This document shows positions 12,838-22,712 of a DNA stretch of 64,000 nt, piece after piece. Under the pieces are notes generated by a model, which had not been told where the DNA came from, ran no database searches, and was given only the letters and a program-made list of their open reading frames with translations. Location of the stretch: positions 10,340,564 to 10,404,563 of the forward strand of contig JALGQZ010000009.1 of NCBI GenBank assembly GCA_023105745.1, written 5' to 3'. A program made the position numbers and the translations under genes. Every line of letters begins with the position of its first letter. The stretch's first letter is position 1. This DNA comes from Austropuccinia psidii. Taxonomy: Eukaryota; Basidiomycota; Pucciniomycetes; Pucciniales; Sphaerophragmiaceae.

Positions 12838-12853
12838 TAAATGGAGAGGGAGA
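12838..12853 (+). promoter_or_regulatory. Ty3-D polypurine tract
   Basis: The purine-rich run ATGGAGAGGGAGA ends exactly where the 3' LTR starts (TGTGG at 12854), the expected place for the plus-strand primer. Partial copies occur at 11952 and 12592. Confidence 0.8.
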
Positions 12854-14945
12854 TGTGGTATTCCATACCTTTTTACCAGCTTCAAGAAATTTTTTGAAAA
12901 TCAAGATCACAATGAATAATTCAGGAAATCACCACTCAAGAGACATGATTAGAAAAATCACACACACCCAGGAACAACTTCAATAGTAGGGAGGAATGGA
13001 AGAATTTAGCATTCAGAATAGAAATAACCAACATATTTCCACAATTAAATAAATAATAGGGGAATCCAATCTTATGGAATTATACAAGAAAACCTACATA
13101 TAAGCCTTACAGAATCAACAATAGGCTTAATACATACAGAAACTCAAAATTACATAAGAAAAGGAACATTGTAACATTATACCCACTCTCAATCCATCAG
13201 GAAGATTATATCACTAAGAATCCAATACATCAAAAATAAATAAATAATACAGTTCATATGACACAAGGATCATCTGACAGTATCAAATCCAACTCAATAC
13301 ATGAAAATCCACTAAAGCTTAAAAATTACACAACAATACAGGAGCACAAATTTGACTTATGCAGTCCACATGCATAAGATCTGGACATTACACAGCCTCA
13401 GGATGATCAAATACAACTCAATTCAACTTCAACTAGCTGCATGCAAGGGGAATACACTAAACTGTAGGCCACACAGCCATTACAATAATCAAGAATTAAA
13501 ACTCAAGAAGATATCCCCACATTGCACAGCATTATTTCCTGAAACTAAATAACTCTTACAAAAGAAATTATACAAGGGCTTATTCACACAACACTACCTT
13601 CATCCTTTTAATCACCAGCATTGATTCCTCAAGGCTATTCAAGCTGACTAAAGTAGTGCAAAAGACAAGTCACCTGATATTTTTATCAAAATCCCCACCA
13701 AGAAAAACATCTCAACCTTCATTTTGACCAAACAAATGGTGAAAAAATCTCAGTCATATGATACCATTCCCAATTTTACACACTAGCGTTAATCTCTCAA
13801 GGCTGTGCAAGATTACTAATTCAGTATAACAGATAGGTCATCTTACATTTGTTACAAAAATCTACACCAGCAAAATTATCTCAAGGGAAAGAATAAAACT
13901 TTACATGGAGAGCCCATGGGTACTTTTCACAACATAAAAGGAGGCCTCTCTCTCTCATTTTCTCCTCTTTCCTCATGCAAATAATTATATACCAAGAAGG
14001 ATAATAATTATCCATCCCTTACTAGTAGGTTAATCTAGAAATTATTATTATTAAATTACACTAAATAGTGGTTTATAAATAGCTGTGGTTAACAGTAGGT
14101 CTGCCTATATTATAAATTCATCTCTTAGTAAAATCCTCATATTCAAACAAATTAAAAGAAATATTATTATACTATTCTCACTAGAAGACAAGTCATTATT
14201 ACCATGATTTATCAAATTAAAAAATAACAAACAAAGTTACACATTAGTAGTTTCATTAAGCTTACTATTAACAGCTATTATTATCTATTATCATCCCTCT
14301 TATCATCAGTTATTACTATTATAAGTAGTAATCAATCTATAATCCTTCACCAGTATTCTTTTAAAACAACCTATAGTGGTGTTATTATCTATAATACTTA
14401 TTAGCTATACAATTATTACTATCATATATATATTTGACATATTATCAAAATTATTTATCAATTACACTTATTTAAAATATTAAACAATATTATTATATAT
14501 TATCACTTATATAAAATATTCTCATATTAAACTATTCTCCATTAAACAAAATACCTTTAACCAAGAAAGCCGCTTGAATCACCACTCAGTACTATTATAT
14601 CTACTATATATTTTACCCAATTATTACTTTATTATCCTAAAATCACCTACAAATTTATCTTTTGAAATTATTTTATCTAAATTGGTATTATTATTTTATC
14701 ATTAGGCTGATTATTGAGTAGGTCTGATAGAGACTGCTGAAAAGTCTTCTCTAGTTGTAAAGCAACAATCTTAAATATTGATCTGTGATCTCTGTAGGGA
14801 GATTGTTTAGCATATTCAGAGGGGCAGCTAAAACACCATTAGCACCCTTGGTTACAGGATTACTTCAGCAATTCAAAACTGTTGACCTGTGATTTCCCCC
14901 TCAAGGACTGCCTTATCCAATCCCACACTAAAAAGGAGTTCCACA
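12854..14945 (+). repeat. Ty3-D 3' LTR
   Basis: Starts TGTGGTATTCC and ends AGTTCCACA. It is colinear with 3318-5419. The spurious ORF at 13352 lies inside it. Confidence 0.93.
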
Positions 14946-16337
14946 TCATCAAAGAGAAAAAATTCCCAAAAGTGACCAGAGTGAATTTGGAAACAAAGTG
15001 ACAAAGTTAACAGTGATGAAAGATGCTTTAATTCACTTTTTGGGTGGTTCAAGGGTAAAAATGATTATAATGATTTTTTCATATGGTTAAAAGATTTAAA
15101 GCTATTTAAAAAGGGTTTTTGAAATCTCTTATTGATTTTTTTAACAGTTTTTAAACTAATTATAAAAGGAAAAGATTCTAACATGAAGAGAAAAGTGGGG
15201 CAAAGAAGATATTCTTTTATAGCCAACAATTTTATTACTCCAAAGTATGATTTACTCTTTTCAGTTTTGGAAAACACTCTGACAACAAAAAATCCAATTA
15301 TGACATCATTTAAACCTGGTTTAAACCAAAAAAAGGGCTGGTATTAGCCATTTTTTGCTATTTTCAGCCATTTTGGACCCTTAAATCAGCCATTGCTATA
15401 GTAATACCTGGTTTCAAGCCTTTAAAACACATCAGAATTTTCTTAAGAGATGTTAAAACCAGTTAAAACTGTTTTAAATTGAGGGTAGTGGCACCCTCTT
15501 GGAAAAAGTTAAAACTTCCCTGGTTGGTACCAAAACCTCATAATCAATTGAGTCACATACCTTGTGACTCAACTCCAGGCTAATGGTAATGAGCTTTTGC
15601 ATGAATTTTGATAACCCATTCCTGTCAGAAAGGAATTTAGGAGAGTCTGGAACACTTGAAGCCAAGTTGAGGGCTTGAAGTACACAACTGTGATAATAGA
15701 TACCTAATATTTAAATCATAGTTCACTTATGTAATACATGCACACATTTTGACATTTCAATTTAAAATACTTCAATTCCCTATAACTTCCAAAACAAACA
15801 CCACAACTCAATTTTAATTCCAATATTAGAGGTTAACACCAAATGTGATGTAAATCAGATCAAGGTTTTGCAGATTTTCAATTTTTATACAGAAAATACT
15901 AAAAACTTAATTTAAGGTTATTTAGAGTTGAGTTATAGAAATTTTACCCAAAGATGACCTCACCTCATTTTTTATTAGGAATGGCATGATGAAATAATTC
16001 TCATATTTTCATTTATTAGATAAAAATTTATAATAATTTTTATTCAATTTTTATTCAAAAAAATATTTTAATTTTAATAGTTTTGTTAAAAATTAATTTT
16101 AACTTAATTTTTTTTCAAGTAAGATTTTTTTTTCACAATTTTAAATTTCAAAGTAATTTTATATTCGAATTAAAATTAAAATTTTAATTTTGAATATAAA
16201 TTTTATATTTATAATTATATTTTAATTTTAATTTTTTTGTTTTTTATAATATAAATAAATTTATTTTATTTATAATTATATCATTTTTTATTCTTTATGA
16301 TCTTTTTGGGTATATGAAGATACCTCTAAGGCTCACG
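14946..16337 (-). repeat. Degenerate Ty3-B-type LTR, right part
   Basis: Continues the LTR broken at 3318. From CCCAAAAGTGACCAGAGTG it matches the Ty3-B LTR interior (29300-30784), ending in TACCTCTAAGGCTCACG where Ty3-B has GGCTCACA. The first four bases are the tcat duplication made by Ty3-D. Divergence from Ty3-B is far greater than between the two Ty3-B LTRs, so this is an older insertion. Confidence 0.88.
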
Positions 16338-16470
16338 GTTTCCTTCCAACTAAAGCTATACTACTTGTCTCAAAACAAGAATGATAATTTTATTTTTTCT
16401 TTCACCAATTGATGATACATTGATAATCAGCCTGAGTGAGATGATGTTGGGGTTCATTATAGATTTGATA
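16338..16470 (-). pseudogene. Myb/SANT-like gene, N-terminal DNA-binding part, decayed
   Basis: On the minus strand this gives QADYQCIINW, then NYHSCFETSS and ALVGRK, with two stops. It parallels KDYKNVCDYLENEDNYSRLFGKT of the gene at 46622-48223. It is the other half of the pseudogene at 1900-2984, separated by the LTR plus Ty3-D insertion. The flanks (ttctc on the left, gtttc on the right) do not form a clean target duplication. Confidence 0.55.
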
Positions 16471-17990
16471 TTTGGCATCTTGGAAAAAGCCTATTACAGA
16501 CAAAATGCAATTTAAAATTATTTGATGCTTAAGTCAAAGATAAACTTAAGAAAGAGTTTTCAATGAGATTGATGTATATTTTTGTACAGAATTTGAAAAG
16601 TAAATCTTTGAAAAATCACTAAAATCAATTAATTTGTTGAATACTTGAAATTTGGAAATTTAAAAATAAATTTATTAAGTTTCAAATTGAAAATCATGAC
16701 TTTTTTTTTGAAAAAACTCAAATTTGGTTCAAATTCAAGGTCCCCTCAATTTAAAAAAAAAAATCAAAATTTGGATTTGAAAAATTAAAGTTTATATATG
16801 TGAAATTTCCTGAATAAAAACACATTTTTTCAATGTGTTATTAAGCAGGTTTAATATGCCCTATTATTTTTTATTAAGAATCCTCTTTAACTTTATTCTT
16901 TGTTTAAGTTTATCAATACAAAAAAATAATTTTTTCATATAACTATCTCTATTCAAAAGGTTCATTATTTTTAAAACAAATAAATTATTTCTTTCTTTCA
17001 AAAAAAAATTATAAGATTGTTTCATTTTTCTGGAGAAAAACTAATACATTTTAGTTTTTTTTGCTTTTTTTGTAATTTTTCAAATTTAACTGAAACTTTA
17101 ACTCAATGAATACTATTAGTTAATATGCAGGATAATTTTCTTGATAAAACTATAGTATGGCTTCTTATGAATCATTTAAAACATCTTTTTATTCTTTCTT
17201 ATACTTTGATTAATCTTTAATTGAATAATTTATCATGTTATTTAAATTCATATACCAATTATTTGATTTTCTTTCATTTTTTTCCAATGGTTTGTTTTCA
17301 TTTTTTGTTTCTTTTAGATTCTATATCCTCTTTACTCTTTAAGATTTAATCTATCTTTTGTTATTTTTTTTGTACAATTTTTCTTTTTATTGAATTTTCA
17401 TTAATTAGGCCATTTCAAACCTTCCAAATCCTGAATTAAAAATTTTGTATTATTTTTTTTAGTAAAATACCATATTTAAATTCTATAATTTGTTAAATTT
17501 AATAACTAATTAGCCATATTATTTCAGGTAATAAAAACTCAAGTATTTCAGTGCGTAAGCCCATATAGTTTTTTTCCAAATCCCTCATTTTCCTTGAACT
17601 TTTTGAGTGAATTTAATTTATGACAAATTATACTAGATCAAATCCTATTTTTCTCTCAAAAGCTTTCTCTACAACCTCACTCACTTTCAATCATTCCTGA
17701 AAGAAAATTGGAAAGAATCAATTGAGGACTTAAAATCATAACATTCAAAAAAGTTTTGGAAGTTAACATCAATTTAAGAATTTAAGAAGGTACCCTTTTC
17801 TTACATTAAGTATTTGAAACCCCTTATATCAGGTCATTGAACTCCAACCCTGTACCTTAATTATACATAGCTAATGACTTGACAGATTTATCCTCTGATA
17901 AATTTAGAAAGGCATTGTTAAATCACACATATTTCATTTGATAAGTTAGTTCAGATAGTTCAAAAAAATCCTATTTTCCAAAATTCCTCC
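16471..17990. other. AT-rich sequence without a supported gene
   Basis: No open frame of note and no similarity I can support. By position it should contain the intergenic part of the old Harbinger-type copy, between the Myb-like gene and the transposase remnant. Confidence 0.5.
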
Positions 17991-18780
17991 AGCTTGAAGC
18001 AAGAGGACCCATCAATTAAACTAGGCATAAATTTATCAAGATTGAGATCAAATGGAAATGGTTCATCATGGGGAAAAGTTGGGATCCTTTTTGGAGTGAG
18101 CCAATATGGTGTTGTGCTTTATACAAATTGAATCAGTCTGTGTTTACTGAAGTACAAGCAAGGACTAATATCATGGCTGAATTTACAAAAGGGGGTCATA
18201 TTTTTTCAAGTCATGCAAGAGGAGGAGTTTCCAGGACATTTTGGATTCATAGATAGTAGCTTAAGATCTTTATCACAAGGACTGGGTAAAAATAGTTGGG
18301 CTTATTTTGATCATAAAAAAAGGTGTGTATAATCAATGCTGGATTTGAAGGATAAAAATATTCAATTTCAATCCAGCTGGTTTGTGGTATGAACAAGAAG
18401 TTAATTTAATTAAAGTTTGTTTACACAGGTTCATTACATGATTTCACTGTTTATGAACATATGATGATTCAAAATCCCATGCTGATTATTATTCAAATGA
18501 TCAATACCTATTGCATATTCAGCTTATACAAGCTCACAATATGTAGTCCCAGAATATCAAGGAATTGTGGGTCAAACTGAAGACAATGGTACTCTTAAAC
18601 GTTTTCCTTCCAAGATCCTGGGGTTGTATAGAACATGAAGTTGGTAATCTTAAAGGCTTGTGGTCTTCAATCAGAGAAATGAGAAATCAAATGCAAAACC
18701 AGAAAGAGGTGAACACATTTCTGAAATGGAGTGTGAGCTGTGTTCTTTTGCACAACTCATTTGCTCAACTACAAGATTAA
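17991..18780 (+). pseudogene. HARBI1-like (PIF/Harbinger) transposase, decayed
   Basis: Fragments in three frames follow the HARBI1 order: RSNGNGSSWGKVG (helix-turn-helix region), EEEFPGHFGFIDSS (first catalytic Asp), FDHKKR, GSLHDFTVYEHM, then EHEVGNLKGLWSSIREMR and a C-terminal helical segment ending at the stop 18780. The same blocks occur in the transposases at 21093 and 52173. Frameshifts and stops are numerous, so this is a dead copy. The enzyme family cuts and pastes Harbinger elements with a Myb-like partner. This copy does not clearly share ends with the Harbinger element that starts at 20726. Confidence 0.75.
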
Positions 18781-18982
18781 TGGCACATGCAGAGCCACTT
18801 ATTGACATAAATTAAGTGGTTGGGTCCAATCAGAGAGTCATCTATTTTGCAATGAATACCATGATCATTTGACCATCCTAATGCTGCGCATGATAGATAC
18901 ATGGGATTGGATGAGGCAATACTTGCAGATTGATTGGCACCATCATCTGCAGTAGCCCCCTTGTAGCAGGGGATACACTGTA

Positions 18983-19020
18983 CAGTGCCCTGCCCAAAGT
19001 ATGCGAACGCGGGCAGGGCA
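18983..19020. repeat. Tc1 left terminal repeat with internal hairpin
   Basis: CAGTGCCCTGCC at the end, then an inverted copy GGCAGGGCA at 19012-19020, so the end can fold on itself. The right end (20574-20619) has the same design. Confidence 0.8.
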
Positions 19021-19390
19021 GCTGTACGCTCGCGGCTGCTGCGAATGCGAGTTGCCGTGGACAACTCTGATTTGTCAGAGGTCGTGCTCCGGCTCCAGGA
19101 TTCAACTTCTTTTTTTATTTTTTTCAATATCTCTCTTATTTGTCATCTTAACAATGACAACAATGGCTACACCTGCTTCATCTCACCCAATAAAAGATGG
19201 CCAGCACTCACCAGTGCTGCCCAACTACAACCTCACCTGCTTCAAAACTTCCGACGCTGAGGAGGACAATTGAGATGTAAGCAGTTGTCTTTCTCAGATT
19301 ACCAAAAGACGAATTTAAAATATAATTTTTTTTTAATAACAGATTGTGATGCCTTACCTCAATATAGAAACCAGGGGATGTATCGTTGGG

Positions 19391-20307
19391 ATGCGACAAG
19401 CAGGCCTACCATTTTGAGCGATTTTGGATTTATTTGGGATACCAGTCTCAACCATCTACAATACGGTTGCAATATTCCAGATTATCGGCACTGTGAGGAC
19501 CCAAAAAAAAACCAGCCAACCTCCGATAATGACTGATCAAGACCCACAAGAACTCGACTGTATCATCACTCAAGGTCAATGCTTAACGGTTGCACAGGTC
19601 ACCGACCTGATGACTTGCACAATCCAGCGTGAGATCCACAAATTGGGTAAGCGCTCGCGCATTGCTCCCAAAAAACCCTACCTCCGGCCTCAAGATTTCC
19701 AATGTCGCCTTGCCATTGGACGATAAACGATTGAGCCCGAGTCATTTGGACAGATGAGTCGGCTTTTGAGCTTGGGAAGAAGGTCGATTGGGTGCGAGTC
19801 TGGAGGACACCTCAAGAACCTCACCGTCAACCATTTATTGGGTGACCAAAGCCTCATGGTATGGGGGCATTTTGTGTGGCAATGTGAGCACCTTTGGTTT
19901 TTCTCAACAGGCAAATGACCTTGACCGAGATGGTTCAGCAAGTCTACCAACCGGGCCTGCTTCCGTTCATAGCCTGGATGGAGCAGGCCCCTTGGATTTG
20001 TGGTTGCCACTGCCTCCTTTTGATGGAGGACAATGCCCCCATCCACACAGACTGGCGAGCTCGGCACAAGATCCAGAAGCTGGATTGGCCGGCTCATTTG
20101 CCCGACTTGAATCCCATCAAAAACGTATGGAAAACGATGAAGAGTCAAATAAGTAAACTCTACCAACCTCAGACGGTGGATGAGCTACAACATGCAATTA
20201 ATGCTGCATGGACCGATTTCCATGTTAACCTCCTCAACGACCTCTTCTACTCAATGCCACAATGCATGGCCATGGTCATTGAAATGAATGGAGGTCCAAC
20301 TTCTTAG
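19391..20307 (+). pseudogene. Tc1-like DDE transposase, frameshifted
   Basis: The start ATG at 19391 is followed by a TGA within ten codons, then a helix-turn-helix (DLFGIPVSTIYNTV) and a second DNA-binding block (TIQREIHKLGKRSRIA). The catalytic core is in other frames: IWTDESAFELG (first Asp codon 19753), LMEDNAPIHT (second Asp codon 20029) and DLNPIKNVWK. The third position, normally Glu in NPIEN, is Lys (codon 20119), and the spacing is 29 residues instead of 34. The frame changes after 19726, and a TGA lies in the region around 19840. Missing catalytic Glu, a short deletion and frameshifts make it inactive. Such enzymes cut at the TIRs and reinsert at TA. Confidence 0.88.
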
Positions 20308-20755
20308 TAGGACCTCCATTCATTATTGGTAGGTTTTTTTTGCTTCCTCACATTGAAAATACAATCACTGATTGCCTTTTCTATTTCTCTTGGTTTTTTT
20401 ATCAGGTCTTTCATTTTTTTTTTAATTATAATGTATTTTTTTTATATAACAAAATATACATGCTTGAGTAGTTGTAGTAGCTAATACATTAAATTTAAAA
20501 AAAAGTTTTGTGTTTGACTTAGAAACAAAAAGGCCCATGAGTGTGAGATACAAACTGCACAGCAAAAAAAAATTGCCCTGCCTGTATTTTTTTGTTTGCA
20601 TATAATTGGCAGGGCACTGTACACCCAAAGGATATTTGGAACCTGCAAGAATTCTTTGCAAATGCCCACCCCCAATTCAATCAGAAGCACTTCTTTCCAG
20701 CCAGTCCTTTGAAACAGAAGTATTAGGGAGACTCAATCTCTGCTGAATTTGGCCG

Positions 20756-20820
20756 TGAGATACCACCAAATGAGATTACCTCATTTTGAAAACAAGATAG
20801 CCGGATTTGGTGGTATCTCA
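20756..20820. repeat. 16-bp subterminal inverted repeat
   Basis: TGAGATACCACCAAAT (20756-20771) pairs perfectly with 20805-20820 across a 33-bp loop, just inside the left Harbinger end. A related TGAGATGCCCCACC lies inside the right end (minus strand, about 48573-48560). These are candidate binding sites for the transposase or its Myb-like partner. Confidence 0.8.
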
Positions 20821-21092
20821 TACACTCTAACCCTAACCCCCGTCATACCCAAGCCGGATTTTTTCAGCATCATAAACCCAGCCCGGGTTCCTTTTTTCCA
20901 CTTTCAAGTCCATCTTTCTTTTTTTTTGACGTTTTGGTCCACGTTTTTTTTTGGATCTCTTGCAAACTGGTTTAAATCCCCCTCATCACCCAAAAACAAT
21001 GATTTGACCATTCTGACATGCCAAAGAAATCAGTGCACCAGCAATTTATTCGTTATTTGCATAGGAGGTGGAAGAGGGCATGCGAGGAAACA

Positions 21093-21803
21093 ATGGACAC
21101 ATGGCTTGAAACTCTTTTGTTTCCAAATGTTCCAACTATAGGTTTCATTTTAGGAGGTGATAGCCATCCAATGGCTCTGGTGATTGAATGACTGTTTGGT
21201 GATGAGTTTCACCTTAATAATATGTTCCACCAAGCAATAAGCAATCGGTCAGATTTCACCCTTTGCATCATTTCTGAGTGGCTGACTTGGATGTTTAGGT
21301 ATTTGACAGGACATCAGGTGTACTCATCACGTGAAGAATACAACTTAGCAACGTTTCTGGGCATGCAAGATAATGACTTTAAGCAGGTGGTGCAAACAAC
21401 TCAAGATGGTTTTTTCTACATTTACAACCTTATCCAGAATAGTCAGTTGTTCAAAAATCAAAGAAATTGTCCACAACTCAATGTTTGTCTCCAACTGGTT
21501 CTAACTTTAGAGCGACTAGGCTGCAATGGTAATGGTGCCTCCTTTGGTTGGATAGCAAGGTCATATGGTATTAGTCAAGGTGCGGTGGTCTCATCTTCAT
21601 GGAGAGTAATTGAGGTGATTTTTGCTTTGGGACCTCAACTTGTGAAGTGGCCAAACGAAGCAGGACAAATTGAAATTTCCACTAGCATGGAATTGGAAGG
21701 ATTCCGGGGCTGCATTGGGTTTCTGGATGGGACAACAATACCGTTATTCCAAAGGCCTGGTTTGGATGGGGAGGTTTATTACGATCGCAAGAAAAGATAT
21801 TGA
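21093..21803 (+). pseudogene. HARBI1-like transposase, 5' part
   Basis: From the ATG at 21093 (MDTWLETLLFPNVPT), with an in-frame TGA at 21189, then a clean 193-residue stretch to 21803. It has the HARBI1 helix-turn-helix (GNGASFGWIARSYGISQGAV) and the first catalytic motif GCIGFLDGTTIPL, then YYDRKKRY, where the family continues into the second catalytic block. The frame ends at 21801 because Ty3-A pol sequence is joined there. About 45 residues are missing before the gene resumes at 43751. The enzyme would excise and insert the Harbinger element together with the Myb-like protein. Confidence 0.88.
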
Positions 21804-22576
21804 TCAGAAGATTTTGTGCTTATGGCCTGGAGTTTAAAGATTCTAATGGCTTTACCCACGATTGGTGTACTCTTATACCAGCATTGTAATTAGCCTACAA
21901 GACCTCCATTGATGCTTCAACAGGCAAGACCCCTGCAATGTTGGAAAAAGGATGGAACCCCAAACTTCCAATTGATACTTTGAAGAAAGATTTGGTTGAC
22001 ATTCATCCAACTGCTTCAAGCTTTAAGCTATTGCTTGATAAAGTGAGACATCATGCAAATCAAAGCATGAATGATGCCTTTGAATATGCTAGGCAGAAAT
22101 GGGATAAAAGTCATAAAACCCCATAATTCAAAGTAGGGGACTTAATACTAGTTTCAACCTTGAACTTTAATAATATTAAAGGTCCAAAGAAATTGAAAGA
22201 TTCCTTTGCAGGACCATTTATTATTAAAGCCCTTCATGGGACAAATGCAGTACAAGTAGAACTGTCAGGAGAACTGGAAAATAAACATCCAAATTTCCCT
22301 GTCAGTCTAGTAAAGCATTACACTTCAAGTGATAAGGAATTATTTCCTTTAAGAAATGAAACACCCTTAGAAGTACCCCCACTAGATCAAAGTGAGGAGA
22401 AAAATGTACTAAAAGTCTTGAAAGAAAGAAGACTTAGGGGAAAAAATGAAAGAGAATACTTATTCAGGTATAAAAATCCACAACATGAAGATGAGTGGAT
22501 TGTAGAAAGCAAAATACCAGATTCCCAAAAGCTTCTCAGAAGATTCAGGCATGGAAGAAGACCAATTTCTCAATAA
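21801..22576 (+). pseudogene. Truncated second copy of Ty3-A pol 3' end (integrase C-terminus and chromodomain)
   Basis: Nearly identical to 40671-41444. It starts abruptly inside the integrase ([10 protein letters not shown]) at the HARBI1 junction and runs through the chromodomain ([21 protein letters not shown]) to the stop at 22574-22576. It has its own stops where the full copy is open (near 21886 and 22124). It is followed by the same hairpin, polypurine tract and LTR as the full element. It is therefore the tail of a second tandem Ty3-A copy that shares the LTR at 22713. Confidence 0.9.
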
Positions 22577-22637
22577 AAGGTTTTAATTGTGGGCTTTAAA
22601 TACTCACAAGTATAAGTAGAGAGGTTGGACAGTGGAT

Positions 22638-22667
22638 TATACCCCCCTCAAATAACTTGGGGGTATA
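22638..22667. repeat. GC-stemmed hairpin after the pol stop
   Basis: TATACCCCC (22638-22646) pairs with GGGGGTATA (22659-22667) over a 12-base loop. The same structure follows the other pol copy at about 41504-41533. It sits between the stop codon and the polypurine tract. Confidence 0.75.
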
Positions 22668-22700
22668 CTACAAAAGAAAAATTGTATACAATTTTTTTTT

Positions 22701-22712
22701 GGTGGTAGGGAA
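22701..22712 (+). promoter_or_regulatory. Ty3-A polypurine tract (left copy)
   Basis: GGTGGTAGGGAA directly precedes the LTR start TGTGAGCC. The identical tract precedes the right LTR (41569-41580), and its reverse complement follows the Ty3-C left LTR (56270-56281). Confidence 0.8.

Larger units (their letters stand above)
3318..14945 (+). mobile_element. Ty3-D: LTR retrotransposon without RT or integrase
   Basis: An 11.6-kb element bounded by LTRs of 2102 and 2092 bp that begin TGTGG and end CCACA. It is flanked by a 4-bp duplication tcat (3314-3317 and 14946-14949). A primer-binding site follows the left LTR and a polypurine tract precedes the right one, so the element reads on the plus strand. 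The coding part (5850-10512) gives a Gag with a CCHC knuckle, a retropepsin-like domain and a long charged region. I find no reverse transcriptase, RNase H or integrase motif in any frame of 5420-12853. It is therefore probably mobilised by another element's enzymes, like gag-only (TR-GAG type) elements. It sits inside an older LTR. LTR divergence of a few percent by eye and several stops indicate moderate age. Confidence 0.88.
18983..20619 (+). mobile_element. Tc1/mariner DNA transposon
   Basis: A 1637-bp element beginning CAGTGCCCTGCC and ending GGCAGGGCACTG, with TA directly outside both ends (18981-18982 and 20620-20621), the signature of Tc1/mariner insertion. It carries a transposase remnant (19391-20307). 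It is clearly more GC-rich than the surrounding DNA. Each end also carries an internal inverted copy of the TIR core (19012-19020 and 20574-20582). Confidence 0.9.

Noticed and set aside
13352..13552. 66-codon plus-strand frame
   Set aside because: Lies within the Ty3-D 3' LTR; the 5' LTR copy has the frame broken.
2980..16342. Target-site duplication of the outer LTR
   Set aside because: Flanks ttctc and gtttc do not match well enough to call.
18777..19273. Overlapping open frames on both strands around the left Tc1 end
   Set aside because: They span the Tc1 terminal repeat and the HARBI1 3' flank and have no protein similarity.
20825..20840. CTAACCCTAACCCC as a telomere-repeat trace
   Set aside because: Only two units, next to a Harbinger end; chance is likely and no array is present.
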